Source: an uncultured Clostridium sp.
GTDB lineage: Bacteria; Bacillota; Clostridia; TANB77; CAG-508
Assembly: GCA_948441945.1 (NCBI GenBank)
Contig: CAOJQV010000007.1
Span: 1 to 47,410 of the forward strand
DNA length: 47,410 nt
Direction: 5' to 3'
Made by a program: the position numbers and the translations under genes. Below the pieces are notes generated by a model that had not been told where the DNA came from, did not search any database, and saw nothing but the letters and a program-made list of their open reading frames with translations. Shown here piece by piece: positions 37,872 through 46,524 of the stretch (position 1 is the first letter of the stretch; the number at the start of each line of letters is the position of its first letter).

Positions 37872-39176
37872 ATGAATATATTAGAAATTATCAATAAAAA
37901 GAAAGAAAAACAAGAATTAACAAAAGAAGAAATTGAATATTTTGTAACAGGATATGTCAAAGATGAAATTGCAGATTATCAAGCAGCAGCTTTGATAATG
38001 GCAATTTTTCTAAATGGTATGACAAAACAAGAAACAACAAATTTAACAATAGCTATGGCAAATTCAGGAGAAATATTAGATTTATCAAAATTAAATAAAA
38101 CAATAGTAGACAAACATTCAACAGGAGGAGTTGGAGACAAAGTATCAATATGTTTATTACCATTAGTTGCATCACTTGGAGTTCCTGTAGCTAAAATGTC
38201 AGGTAGAGGACTTGGATTTACAGGAGGAACAGTAGACAAAATGCAATCAATTCCAGGATACAAAACTGAAGTTGATATCCATGAGTTTATAGAAAATGTG
38301 GAAAACATAGGAATTAGTATGATTTCACAAACAATGAATTTAGCACCAGCAGATAAAAAATTATATGCATTAAGAGATAGTATTTCTTGTATAGAAAGTA
38401 TACCTTTAATTGCATCTAGTATTATGAGCAAAAAAATAGCAAGTGGGGCAGACAAGATAGTATTAGATGTAACTGTTGGTAAAGGTGCATTTATGAAAAC
38501 ATTAGATGAGGCAGAAAAATTATCAAAAGAGATGATAGAAATAGGTAAATTGGCAAACAGAGAGACAATATGTATTTTAACTAACATGAATGAACCTTTA
38601 GGATATGCAGTAGGAAATAATTTAGAAGTAATAGAGGCAATTGAATTCTTAAGGGGAAATTTACCAGAAGACTTAAAAGAAGTTGTTTTAGAGTTAGGTT
38701 CATATATGATAAAATTAGCAGGATTAGGAGATAGCATAGAAGAAAATAAACAAAAAATGTTAGAAAATATTAGAAATGGAAAAGCACTCAAAAAATTAGA
38801 AGAAATGATAGAAAATCAAGGCGGAAATATTGAATATATAGAAGATACAAATAAATTTGAGAAAGCTAACTATAAAAAAGAAATAAAAGCGACAAAAAAC
38901 GGATATATACAAGATATAAATGCAGAAGATATAGGAAAGCTAGCATGTTATTTAGGAGCTGGAAGAATAAAAAAAGAAGATAGTATAGATAATTCAGTAG
39001 GAATTATATTAAATAAAAAAGTTTCAGAAAAAGTAGATATAGGTAACGTTTTAGCTTATGTACATTGTAATGATGAAGAAAAACTACAATATGCAGAAAG
39101 AAAATTAAAAGATATAATAAAAATTTCTGAAAAAGAAGTAAAAAAAGAAAAAAGTGTTATAAAAATAATGAGATAG
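37872..39176 (+). CDS. pdp: pyrimidine-nucleoside (thymidine) phosphorylase
   Basis: Phosphorolysis of pyrimidine nucleosides in salvage. 434 aa with the family signature KHSTGGVGDKVSICLLPLVA, AKMSGRGLGFTGGTVDKMQS and SIPLIASSIMSKKIASG, plus the C-terminal domain (ATKNGYIQDINAEDIGKLAC, GAGRIKKEDSIDNSVGI). Whether it is specific for thymidine (deoA type) or broad (pdp type) cannot be fixed from sequence alone. A ggag box precedes the ATG at 37872. Confidence 0.93.
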   Translation: MNILEIINKKKEKQELTKEEIEYFVTGYVKDEIADYQAAALIMAIFLNGMTKQETTNLTIAMANSGEILDLSKLNKTIVDKHSTGGVGDKVSICLLPLVASLGVPVAKMSGRGLGFTGGTVDKMQSIPGYKTEVDIHEFIENVENIGISMISQTMNLAPADKKLYALRDSISCIESIPLIASSIMSKKIASGADKIVLDVTVGKGAFMKTLDEAEKLSKEMIEIGKLANRETICILTNMNEPLGYAVGNNLEVIEAIEFLRGNLPEDLKEVVLELGSYMIKLAGLGDSIEENKQKMLENIRNGKALKKLEEMIENQGGNIEYIEDTNKFEKANYKKEIKATKNGYIQDINAEDIGKLACYLGAGRIKKEDSIDNSVGIILNKKVSEKVDIGNVLAYVHCNDEEKLQYAERKLKDIIKISEKEVKKEKSVIKIMR

Positions 39177-39217
39177 TGATTTGATAAAAAATACCAAGAC
39201 CAAAATGAAAAAATGTA

Positions 39218-39247
39218 TTGAAATAACAATATTAAAAGTGCTATAAT
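39218..39247 (+). promoter_or_regulatory. promoter of the small membrane protein and cdaA
   Basis: TTGAAA (39218-39223), 18-base spacer, TATAAT (39242-39247). Confidence 0.65.
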
Positions 39248-39288
39248 TATTATAGAATGAAAAAATATTAGAAAGGTTGAATATAAAA

Positions 39289-39435
39289 ATGAAAAAAGAA
39301 AAACAAGAAAAAATCAAAAATAAAGAACAAAAAAGATTTGATAAAGGACAAATATTTGTAAAAATAATGGCAGGAATATTAGCAATGCTAATGATTTTAT
39401 CAGTATCAGCAACATTAATATATTCATTAATATAA
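39289..39435 (+). CDS. small single-pass membrane protein (48 aa)
   Basis: A basic, Lys/Glu/Gln-rich first half (MKKEKQEKIKNKEQKRFDKG) is followed by one helix (IMAGILAMLMILSVSATLIYSLI) at the C-terminus. It resembles DUF4044-type short membrane proteins of Firmicutes by layout only. A gaaagg box is upstream. The gene lies 16 bases before cdaA and shares its promoter, so a role near the membrane-bound cyclase is conceivable. Confidence 0.6.
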   Translation: MKKEKQEKIKNKEQKRFDKGQIFVKIMAGILAMLMILSVSATLIYSLI

Positions 39436-39451
39436 AAATAGAAGGTGTAAA

Positions 39452-40369
39452 ATGGAAAAAAGTATAAGTAGTAGTTGGATTAATTTTTACAATGAAAATA
39501 TTTTAAGAAACTTCCAGAATTTAAGTGAAAACCCAATTAATTTGTTCACAACAATAATAGATATTTTAATAGTTATATTTTTAGCATATTGTTTTGTACG
39601 TATGGTAAAAGGCTCAAGAGCATGGCAATTAATTAAAGGTATTACATTTTTAATTATAGCAACATGGCTAAGTGGTTTATTGAATTTAAATATTTTAAAT
39701 TCAATATTAACAGGAATAATGAATTGGGGAGTAATTGCTATTATAGTCATATTCCAACCAGAATTAAGAAGAGCTTTAGAACAATTAGGTACTAATAAAT
39801 ATACTAGATTTTTTGGACTAGACAGTGATTTGGCTACTAAAACAAAAGAAGATATTTATAAAGTTGTAATCGCAGCAAAAGAACTTTCTAAAACAAAAAC
39901 AGGAGCGTTAATAGTAATTGAAAGAGATATTAATATACAAGATATTATATCAACAGGTGTCCCAATGGATTCAGAGGTATCACCACAATTGTTAGTAAAT
40001 ATATTTGTACCAAAAACACCTTTACATGATGGGGCAGTAGTTATTAGTAATAATAAAATAGCAGCTGCAGCATGTTTGTTACCTTTAGCTGATAATGCAG
40101 ATATAGCAAAAGAACTAGGAACTAGACATAGAGCTGCAATTGGAATATCAAAAGAGTCAGATAGTATTGCAGTAGTTGTATCAGAAGAAACAGGGAAAAT
40201 ATCAGTAGCAAAAGATGGAACACTAATTGCAGATGTAAGAGAAGATGTTTTGAAAAAAATATTAATTAGTAATATAGTAACTAAAAGATTTACAGAAAAA
40301 AATATTAGAAAACCTAGTAAATTTTCTAAGTTGAGACAAAAAATAGCAAAAACAAAAGATAAAAAATAA
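39452..40369 (+). CDS. cdaA: diadenylate cyclase CdaA
   Basis: Synthesises c-di-AMP from two ATP, controlling potassium and osmolyte balance. The 305-aa protein has about three N-terminal helices (IDILIVIFLAYCFVRMV, GITFLIIATWLSGLLNL, GIMNWGVIAIIVIF). The DAC domain follows, with the catalytic PLHDGAVVIS and GTRHRAAIGISKESD (DGA and RHR motifs). The C-terminal tail is basic. In most Firmicutes cdaA is followed by cdaR (YbbR) and glmM; here a terminator and truA follow, so the usual operon is absent. Confidence 0.94.
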   Translation: MEKSISSSWINFYNENILRNFQNLSENPINLFTTIIDILIVIFLAYCFVRMVKGSRAWQLIKGITFLIIATWLSGLLNLNILNSILTGIMNWGVIAIIVIFQPELRRALEQLGTNKYTRFFGLDSDLATKTKEDIYKVVIAAKELSKTKTGALIVIERDINIQDIISTGVPMDSEVSPQLLVNIFVPKTPLHDGAVVISNNKIAAAACLLPLADNADIAKELGTRHRAAIGISKESDSIAVVVSEETGKISVAKDGTLIADVREDVLKKILISNIVTKRFTEKNIRKPSKFSKLRQKIAKTKDKK

Positions 40370-40373
40370 GATG

Positions 40374-40398
40374 AAGTCGCTTATAGAAGCGACTTTTA
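40374..40398 (+). terminator. terminator after cdaA
   Basis: Stem aagtcgct/agcgactt, loop tatag-like, followed by tttat. It lies 20 bases before the truA start. Confidence 0.7.
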
Positions 40399-40416
40399 TG
40401 TATAGAAGGAGAGAAA

Positions 40417-41156
40417 ATGAGAAATATAAAATTAACCATAGAATATGATGGAAAAGAATTTAATCGGATGGCAAAAACAACCAAATAAACTAAATATTCA
40501 AGGGACAATAGAACAAGCAATTTCTAATATTACAGGAGAAGAAATAGAACTAAACGCTTCTGGAAGAACAGATGCAGGAGTACACGCTATTCGGACAAGT
40601 TGCAAATTTTAAAACAAATACAAATATTCCAATAGAAAAAATTGCAATTGCAATAAATTCAAATTTGAAAATGTCAATTAGAATTTTAAAAGCAGAAGAA
40701 GTAGAAGAAAGATTCCACAGTAGACTAAACTGTAAGAAAAAAACTTATAGATATATTATAAATAATTCTGAATTTTCTTCAGCAATTTATAGAAATTTAG
40801 AAACACATATCCCTCAAAAACTAGATGTAGAAAAAATGAAAAAGGCAGTTAAATTTTTTGAAGGAGAGCATGATTTTAAAGCTTTTAGAGCAAGTGGTAC
40901 AAGTAGCAAAAGTAGTGTAAGAACTATCTACAAGGCTGAGGTTAAAGAAGCTTATAATAATAGAATTTATATTGAACTTACAGGAAATGGTTTTTTATAT
41001 AATATGGTCAGAATTATTAGTGGAACATTAGTTGATGTTGGTACCGGTAAAACTGAAATAGAAGATATTGAAAAAATTATACAATCACAAGATAGGAGTT
41101 TAGCAGGAAGAACGTTACCACCACAGGGATTGTATTTAGTTGATGTAAAATATTAA
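40417..41156 (+). CDS. truA: tRNA pseudouridine(38-40) synthase TruA; two CGG +1 shifts
   Basis: TruA makes pseudouridine at positions 38-40 of the anticodon arm. Reading from ATG 40417: MRNIKLTIEYDGKEFN, skip C at 40465, GWQKQPNKLNIQGTIEQA, ASGRTDAGVHAI with the catalytic Asp in RTDAGVH, skip C at 40592, GQVANFKTNT, then the rest unbroken to 41156 (RTYRYII-like KKTYRYIINNSEF, GNGFLYNMVRIISGTL, LPPQGLYL). Corrected length is about 245 aa, normal. Both restored residues are Gly at strongly conserved places (the G of GWQ and the G of GQV). With triplet decoding the gene would stop after about 23 codons. An aaggag box precedes the ATG. Confidence 0.92.
40465..40468 (+). other. CGG +1 recoding site 7 (truA, first)
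   Basis: Zero frame AAT CGG ATG; shifted frame AAT (C) GGA TGG CAA, giving N-G-W-Q, the near-invariant TruA motif. Confidence 0.85.
40592..40595 (+). other. CGG +1 recoding site 8 (truA, second)
   Basis: In the frame set by site 7: ATT CGG ACA; shifted frame ATT (C) GGA CAA GTT, giving I-G-Q-V, directly after RTDAGVHA. Confidence 0.85.
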
Positions 41157-41157
41157 A

Positions 41158-41184
41158 GAAAACACTTGAAAAGAGTGTTTTTTT
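41158..41184 (+). terminator. terminator after truA, overlapping the pgk promoter
   Basis: Stem aaacact/agtgttt, loop tgaaaag, then a T-run. The loop contains the TTGAAA -35 box of the pgk promoter. Confidence 0.7.
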
Positions 41185-41215
41185 ATTATAGAATTGTATT
41201 GCCTATAAAAATAGG
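41166..41215 (+). promoter_or_regulatory. pgk promoter with palindromic operator
   Basis: TTGAAA (41166-41171), 17-base spacer, TAGAAT (41189-41194), followed by tgtattgcctataaaaatagg. CCTA-N6-TAGG lies just after the -10 box. Core and palindrome match the gap promoter at 31542. Confidence 0.65.
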
Positions 41216-41266
41216 TAAATACTATAAAAGTAGTATAATTAAAATTTATTTTTAGGGGAGGAAAAA

Positions 41267-42451
41267 ATGAATAAAAAAACAGTAAAAGACATTGATTTAA
41301 AAGGAAAGAAAGTATTTGTAAGGTGTGACTTTAATGTTCCAATGGACAAAGAACAAAATATCACAGACAATACAAGAATATTAGCAGCAATACCAACAAT
41401 AAAATACTTATTAGAACAAAATTGTAAAATTATTTTAGCATCACATTTAGGAAGACCAAAAGGAGAAGTAAAACCAGAATATTCACTAAAACCAGTAGCA
41501 AAAGAACTATCAAAAGCACTAGGAACAGAAGTTACAATAGCAAATGATGTAATAGGAGAAGATGCAAAATCAAAAGCATCAAACTTAAAAGAAGGAGAAA
41601 TAATGCTTCTTGAAAATGTAAGATTTCATAGAGAAGAAACAGACAATGACCCAGAATTCGCAAAAGAACTAGCATCTATGGCAGAAATATTTGTAAATGA
41701 TGCATTTGGAGCAGCACATAGAGCACATGCTTCAACAACAGGAATTGCAGACTATATACCAGCAGTGTCAGGATTTTTAATAGAAAAAGAATTAACCGTA
41801 TTAGGGAATGCCATAAATAATCCAGAAAGACCATTTATGGCAATACTTGGAGGAGCAAAAGTATCTGACAAAATAGGAGTAATAGACAGTTTATTAGATA
41901 AAGTAGACACATTAATGATAGGTGGAGGAATGGCATATACATTTTTTAAAGCACAAGGATATAATGTAGGAAACTCACTATGTGAAGTAGATAAAGTAGA
42001 CCTAGCACTAGAAGCTATGGAAAAGGCAAAATCTAAAGGAGTAAAGTTACTACTACCAGTAGATACAAAAATAGGAAAAGAGTTTAAACCAGACACAGAA
42101 AGTAAAACAGTAGCATGGACAGAAATTCCAGATGAATGGGAAGGATTTGACATTGGAGAAAAAACAATCGAAATGTTTGCAGAAGAATTAAAAAATGCAA
42201 AAACAGTAATTTGGAATGGACCATTAGGATTATTTGAATTTGACCAATTTGCAATCGGAACAAATGCAATAGCAAAAGTTTTATCAGAATTAGATGCAAC
42301 AACAATTATAGGAGGAGGAGACTCAGGAGCAGCAGTAGAAAAAGCAGGATTGGCAGATAAAATGACACACATTTCAACAGGTGGAGGAGCATCACTTGAA
42401 TTCTTAGAAGGAAAGAAACTACCAGGAATTGAATGTTTATTAAATAAATAA
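41267..42451 (+). CDS. pgk: phosphoglycerate kinase
   Basis: ATP-generating step of glycolysis. 394 aa with [29 protein letters not shown], the substrate-binding [40 protein letters not shown] and the nucleotide-binding [14 protein letters not shown] and [15 protein letters not shown]. First gene of pgk-tpiA-gpmI. A ggggagg box precedes the ATG. Confidence 0.98.
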   Translation: MNKKTVKDIDLKGKKVFVRCDFNVPMDKEQNITDNTRILAAIPTIKYLLEQNCKIILASHLGRPKGEVKPEYSLKPVAKELSKALGTEVTIANDVIGEDAKSKASNLKEGEIMLLENVRFHREETDNDPEFAKELASMAEIFVNDAFGAAHRAHASTTGIADYIPAVSGFLIEKELTVLGNAINNPERPFMAILGGAKVSDKIGVIDSLLDKVDTLMIGGGMAYTFFKAQGYNVGNSLCEVDKVDLALEAMEKAKSKGVKLLLPVDTKIGKEFKPDTESKTVAWTEIPDEWEGFDIGEKTIEMFAEELKNAKTVIWNGPLGLFEFDQFAIGTNAIAKVLSELDATTIIGGGDSGAAVEKAGLADKMTHISTGGGASLEFLEGKKLPGIECLLNK

Positions 42452-42482
42452 TGTGCCAAAGGGGACGTCCCTTTTTGGCACA
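42452..42482 (+). repeat. REP-like 31-bp palindrome between pgk and tpiA
   Basis: tgtgccaaagggg + acgtccc + tttttggcaca, identical to the copy at 16777, immediately after the pgk stop. Confidence 0.8.
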
Positions 42483-42501
42483 AAAAGAAAGAGGAATGAA
42501 T

Positions 42502-43245
42502 ATGAGAAAAAAAGTAATTGCAGGAAATTGGAAGATGAACATGCTTCCAAACGAAACAATTGAATATATAGATAAACTAGCACCCCTTGTAAAAGAAACA
42601 AATAATGAAGTAGTACTTTGTGTACCTTATATAGACTTATTTTATGCATTATTAACAGCACAAGGAACAAATATAAAAATAGGGGCACAAAATATGCACT
42701 TTGAAAATACAGGAGCATATACAGGAGAAGTATCAGCAGAGATGCTAAAATCAATTGGAGTAGAATATGTTATTATAGGACACTCTGAAAGAAGGCAATA
42801 TTTTAACGAAACAGATGAAACAGTTAATAAAAAAATAAAAGTAGCATTTGAAAATGAGTTAAAACCAATAGTATGTGTAGGTGAAACATTAGAACAAAGA
42901 GAATTAGGTCAAACAGAAGAAATTATAACAAAACAAACAGAATTAGCACTAGACGGATTAACTCCTGAACAAGTAGAAAATACAATAATAGCCTATGAAC
43001 CAATTTGGGCAATTGGAACAGGAAAAACAGCAACTTCTGAACAAGCAAATGATGCAATAAAGTCAATTAGAGACAAAATTTGTCAAATATATGGACAAAT
43101 GGTAGCAGATAGAGTTATAATACAATATGGCGGAAGTGTTAAAGGAACAAATGCAAAAGAACTATTTGAAATGTCAGATATTGACGGAGGATTAGTTGGA
43201 GGAGCAAGTCTAAAGCCAGATGAATTTGCAAAAATAGTAAATTAA
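42502..43245 (+). CDS. tpiA: triosephosphate isomerase
   Basis: 247 aa: [18 protein letters not shown] at the start, [11 protein letters not shown] (electrophilic His), [28 protein letters not shown] (catalytic Glu in [10 protein letters not shown]) and [16 protein letters not shown] start at ATG 42502 (RBS gaggaa); the frame is open upstream only through the REP-like element. Confidence 0.98.
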   Translation: MRKKVIAGNWKMNMLPNETIEYIDKLAPLVKETNNEVVLCVPYIDLFYALLTAQGTNIKIGAQNMHFENTGAYTGEVSAEMLKSIGVEYVIIGHSERRQYFNETDETVNKKIKVAFENELKPIVCVGETLEQRELGQTEEIITKQTELALDGLTPEQVENTIIAYEPIWAIGTGKTATSEQANDAIKSIRDKICQIYGQMVADRVIIQYGGSVKGTNAKELFEMSDIDGGLVGGASLKPDEFAKIVN

Positions 43246-43442
43246 GATAGTTGTTTGAGCAAAGCGAATTACAGATATCTTATGTAGAATTTAGAAATAA
43301 ATTCTACGAACATTAATGGATGATGATGAGCAAAGCAGAAAGTGCTCCAGAGACAAGATTTGACAGACGAAGATTTTGAAAAAATCTTTGGATGACGATG
43401 AACGAGCGGAGTGAAACGAAGCGAAGTGAAAGGAAGGAAAAA
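43246..43442 (+). promoter_or_regulatory. tpiA-gpmI intergenic region with hairpin and purine-rich repeats
   Basis: A perfect 10-bp hairpin (gtagaattta/taaattctac, 43284-43307) with a GAAA loop. It is followed by repeated units of the gatgacgatgaacgag and gagcaaagc type and a purine-rich run up to the gpmI ribosome binding site. I see no gene here; an upstream in-frame extension of gpmI reads only this repeat. Confidence 0.5.
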
Positions 43443-44984
43443 ATGAATAACAAGGTAACAATGCTAATGATATTAGATGGGTTTGGAGATAATCAAAACA
43501 AAGATGGTAATGCAATAAAATTAGCCAAAACACCTAATATTGATAAACTAATGAAAAAGTATCCTAGTACAGATATATATACAAGTGGGCTACATGTAGG
43601 GTTACCAGAAGGACAAATGGGAAATTCAGAAGTAGGACATACAAACATTGGAGCAGGAAGAATAGTATACCAAGAATTAACAAGAATAACAAAATCCATA
43701 GAAGAGGGAGATTTTTTTAGTATACCAGAATTTATATCAGCAATAGAAAACTGTAAAAAGAACAATTCTAAACTACACATTTTAGGATTAGTATCAGATG
43801 GTGGAGTTCACAGTCATATAAGACATCTATATGGATTATTAGAAATGGCAAAAAGAAGAGATTTTGAAGATGTATATGTACATTGCTTTTTAGATGGAAG
43901 AGACACACCACCATTATCAGCAGAAACGTATGTAGCTGAATTACAAGAAAAAATGAAAGAAAAAGGTATAGGAAAAATAGCAACACTATCAGGAAGATTT
44001 TACAGCATGGATAGAGATAAAAGATGGGAAAGAGTAAAAAAATGCTATGACGCGTTAGTAAATGGAGAAGGAAATAAAGCAGGAGACGCAATAAAAGCAA
44101 TTGAAGATTCTTATCAAAAAGAAGTATTTGATGAATTTGTAGAACCAACTGTAATAGTAAATAATAATGATGAACCAATTGCAAAAATAGAAGAAAATGA
44201 TTCTGTAATTTTCTTCAACTTTAGACCAGATAGAGCTAGAGAAATAACAAGAGCAATTGTAGACCTAGAATTTGATGGATTTGAAACAAAAAAAATAAAA
44301 ACATATTACGTATGTTTTACAAGTTATGACGAAACAATGCCAAATGTGCAAGTAGCATTTAAAAAAGAACCATTAAAAAATACATTTGGAGAAGTATTAG
44401 CAAAAAACGGAAGAACACAATTAAGAATTGCAGAAACAGAAAAATATGCACATGTAACATTTTTCTTTAATGGAGGAGAAGAAAAACAATATGAAGGAGA
44501 AGACAGAATATTAGTACCATCACCAAAAGTAGAAACTTATGACATGCAACCAGAAATGAGTGCACCTGAAGTAACAGAAAAAGTATGTGAAGCTTTAGAA
44601 AATGATAAATATGATGCAATTATCTTAAACTATGCAAATACAGATATGGTAGGACATACAGGAAGCTTAGAAGCTGCTATAAAAGCAGTAGAAACAGTTG
44701 ACGAATGTGTAGGAAAAGTTGTAGAAATAATAGAAAACAAAAAAGGAAATTTAATAATCACAGCAGACCATGGAAATGCAGAACAAATGATAGATTATAA
44801 AACAGGAGAACCACACACAGCACATACAACAAATCCAGTACCAATAATATTAATAACAGATAACAAAGATTATAAATTAAAACAAGATGGAAAATTAGCA
44901 GATTTAGCACCAACAATGCTTGAATTAATGGGAATTGAAAAGCCAGAAGAAATGACAGGAGAAAGTCTATTAATCAAAGAATAG
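43443..44984 (+). CDS. gpmI: 2,3-bisphosphoglycerate-independent phosphoglycerate mutase
   Basis: 513 aa, an alkaline-phosphatase-superfamily enzyme with two Mn ions. Visible are [19 protein letters not shown], the phosphorylated-Ser region [62 protein letters not shown] and [20 protein letters not shown]. Third gene of the glycolytic operon. ATG 43443 has an aaggaagg box. Confidence 0.98.
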   Translation: MNNKVTMLMILDGFGDNQNKDGNAIKLAKTPNIDKLMKKYPSTDIYTSGLHVGLPEGQMGNSEVGHTNIGAGRIVYQELTRITKSIEEGDFFSIPEFISAIENCKKNNSKLHILGLVSDGGVHSHIRHLYGLLEMAKRRDFEDVYVHCFLDGRDTPPLSAETYVAELQEKMKEKGIGKIATLSGRFYSMDRDKRWERVKKCYDALVNGEGNKAGDAIKAIEDSYQKEVFDEFVEPTVIVNNNDEPIAKIEENDSVIFFNFRPDRAREITRAIVDLEFDGFETKKIKTYYVCFTSYDETMPNVQVAFKKEPLKNTFGEVLAKNGRTQLRIAETEKYAHVTFFFNGGEEKQYEGEDRILVPSPKVETYDMQPEMSAPEVTEKVCEALENDKYDAIILNYANTDMVGHTGSLEAAIKAVETVDECVGKVVEIIENKKGNLIITADHGNAEQMIDYKTGEPHTAHTTNPVPIILITDNKDYKLKQDGKLADLAPTMLELMGIEKPEEMTGESLLIKE

Positions 44985-44992
44985 GGGTAAAT

Positions 44993-45685
44993 ATGTTAAA
45001 ACATACCAAAAAAATAGAAGAAATGTATGAAGATATTCAAAGGCGAATATTTTACATGATACCAGAAAAATGGGATAAAGTTTATTTATATTCATCTGTT
45101 TATGAAAAAGTTGATGGAAAATCAACAGGGGAACTATTTTTCTATTATATTCCAAAAGGAATTTTTAAGAAAAATCCAATTAATGTATATGAAATACCAC
45201 AAAAATTTAATTTAGATGAAAAAGAATATATTAACCTAGTAAATATCTTATACAAAAAAATAATAGAATTAAGAGAAGAATTTAAAAAAATAGAAATTGT
45301 ATCAACATGGACTAACATAACTATGTCAATTGAGGGAATAAAATTTAGAGTCGAATATGACTATGAAGATTTAAAAAAGTCAAAATTTACAAGTTATGAA
45401 AGACATATTATATGGAGATACAATAATCTAAATATTGGCGAAAATCAATTAAACAAAGAAGAAAGAAAAATATTAGAAAGATATTTACTAGGTGAAAAAG
45501 TTGTTAGAAGAAGAGAACGCTATGAAGCTGGAATTTATATGAAAGATATAAAAAACATTGTAGACTATGACACAGAAAGTTATAATAGCGACCAAAATAT
45601 AGAATATATAGCAACTCAAAGTGAAAAAGCAAGAAATCAAATAATTAGTTCAATAGAACAAAAAAACCAAACAACGAAAATATAG
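44993..45685 (+). CDS. YezG/DUF600-like immunity protein
   Basis: 230 aa. IPEKWDKVYLYSSVYEKVDG, ELFFYYIPKG, WTNITMSIEGIKFRVEYDYE and YERHIIWRYNNLNI match the YezG/DUF600 pattern (immunity partners of LXG or polymorphic toxins such as YeeF). The family is usually about 160 aa; this one has a longer C-terminal tail. No LXG or polymorphic toxin gene is next to it; it follows gpmI by 8 bases. CGA is used for Arg at the QRRIF position. It may be an orphan immunity gene. Confidence 0.65.
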   Translation: MLKHTKKIEEMYEDIQRRIFYMIPEKWDKVYLYSSVYEKVDGKSTGELFFYYIPKGIFKKNPINVYEIPQKFNLDEKEYINLVNILYKKIIELREEFKKIEIVSTWTNITMSIEGIKFRVEYDYEDLKKSKFTSYERHIIWRYNNLNIGENQLNKEERKILERYLLGEKVVRRRERYEAGIYMKDIKNIVDYDTESYNSDQNIEYIATQSEKARNQIISSIEQKNQTTKI

Positions 45686-45769
45686 TTTTTAATTTTTAGA
45701 AGTAATTCTAAATATAATAAAAAATGAAGTACAATTCGTAAAATGAATGTAATGAAGGGAGCAAAGAAA

Positions 45770-46462
45770 ATGATTTATTCAAAAGAATTAGAAGGAATGT
45801 GTACAGTAGCAAAAGGAGTGGACCATGGACCAGCACCAATCCCAGAAGAAGGGAAATGGGTTAAAGCAAAAGATATAAAAGACATATCAGGATTAACACA
45901 TGGTATTGGATGGTGCGCACCACAACAAGGAGCATGTAAACTAACATTAAATGTAAAAGAAGGAATTATTCAAGAAGCATTAGTAGAAACAATAGGATGT
46001 TCAGGAATGACACACTCAGCAGCAATGGCAGGAGAAATATTAACAGGAAAAACAATATTAGAAGCATTAAATACAGACTTAGTATGTGATGCTATAAACA
46101 CTGCAATGAGAGAACTATTTTTACAAATAGTATATGGAAGAACACAAACAGCATTTTCAGAAGGAGGACTTCCAGTAGGAGCCGGATTAGAAGATTTAGG
46201 AAAAGGACATACAAGCCAAGTAGGAACAATCTATTCAAGTAAACTAAAAGGACCAAGATACTTAAATCTAGCAGAAGGATACATAGTAGAATTAGGATTA
46301 GACAAGGATGACCAAATTATTGGTTATAAATATGTTCATTTAGGAAAAATGATGGATAACATCAAAAAAGGAATAGACCCACAAGAAGCAATAGAAAAAG
46401 CTTCTGGTACTTATGGAAGATTTAATGAAGCAGTTAAAAGAATAGACCCTAGAGAAGAATAG
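45770..46462 (+). CDS. iron-sulfur cluster assembly scaffold-like protein
   Basis: 230 aa with a NifU/IscU-like core: GWCAPQQGACKLTLNV, the cluster-ligand ETIGCSGMTHSAAMAGEIL and LVCDAINTAMRELFLQIVYG (conserved Cys residues). This long variant occurs in anaerobes next to the GGGtGRT protein, exactly as here. Start ATG 45770 is preceded by gaaggga; an ATG nine codons upstream is less well placed. Confidence 0.85.
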   Translation: MIYSKELEGMCTVAKGVDHGPAPIPEEGKWVKAKDIKDISGLTHGIGWCAPQQGACKLTLNVKEGIIQEALVETIGCSGMTHSAAMAGEILTGKTILEALNTDLVCDAINTAMRELFLQIVYGRTQTAFSEGGLPVGAGLEDLGKGHTSQVGTIYSSKLKGPRYLNLAEGYIVELGLDKDDQIIGYKYVHLGKMMDNIKKGIDPQEAIEKASGTYGRFNEAVKRIDPREE

Positions 46463-46463
46463 A

Positions 46464-46493
46464 TGTCCCAGCAGGGATGGTTCTTTTGGGACA
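46464..46493 (+). repeat. REP-like palindrome, tgtccca type
   Basis: tgtcccagcaggga + tggttc + ttttgggaca, two bases after the stop of the scaffold gene. Confidence 0.6.
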
Positions 46494-46524
46494 CTGTAAG
46501 TAATAATTAAAGGAGGAAAATTAA

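Noticed and set aside
37872..39176. pdp and cdaA as part of the usual cdaA-cdaR-glmM operon
   Set aside because: No YbbR/cdaR or glmM gene is present; a terminator and truA follow cdaA.
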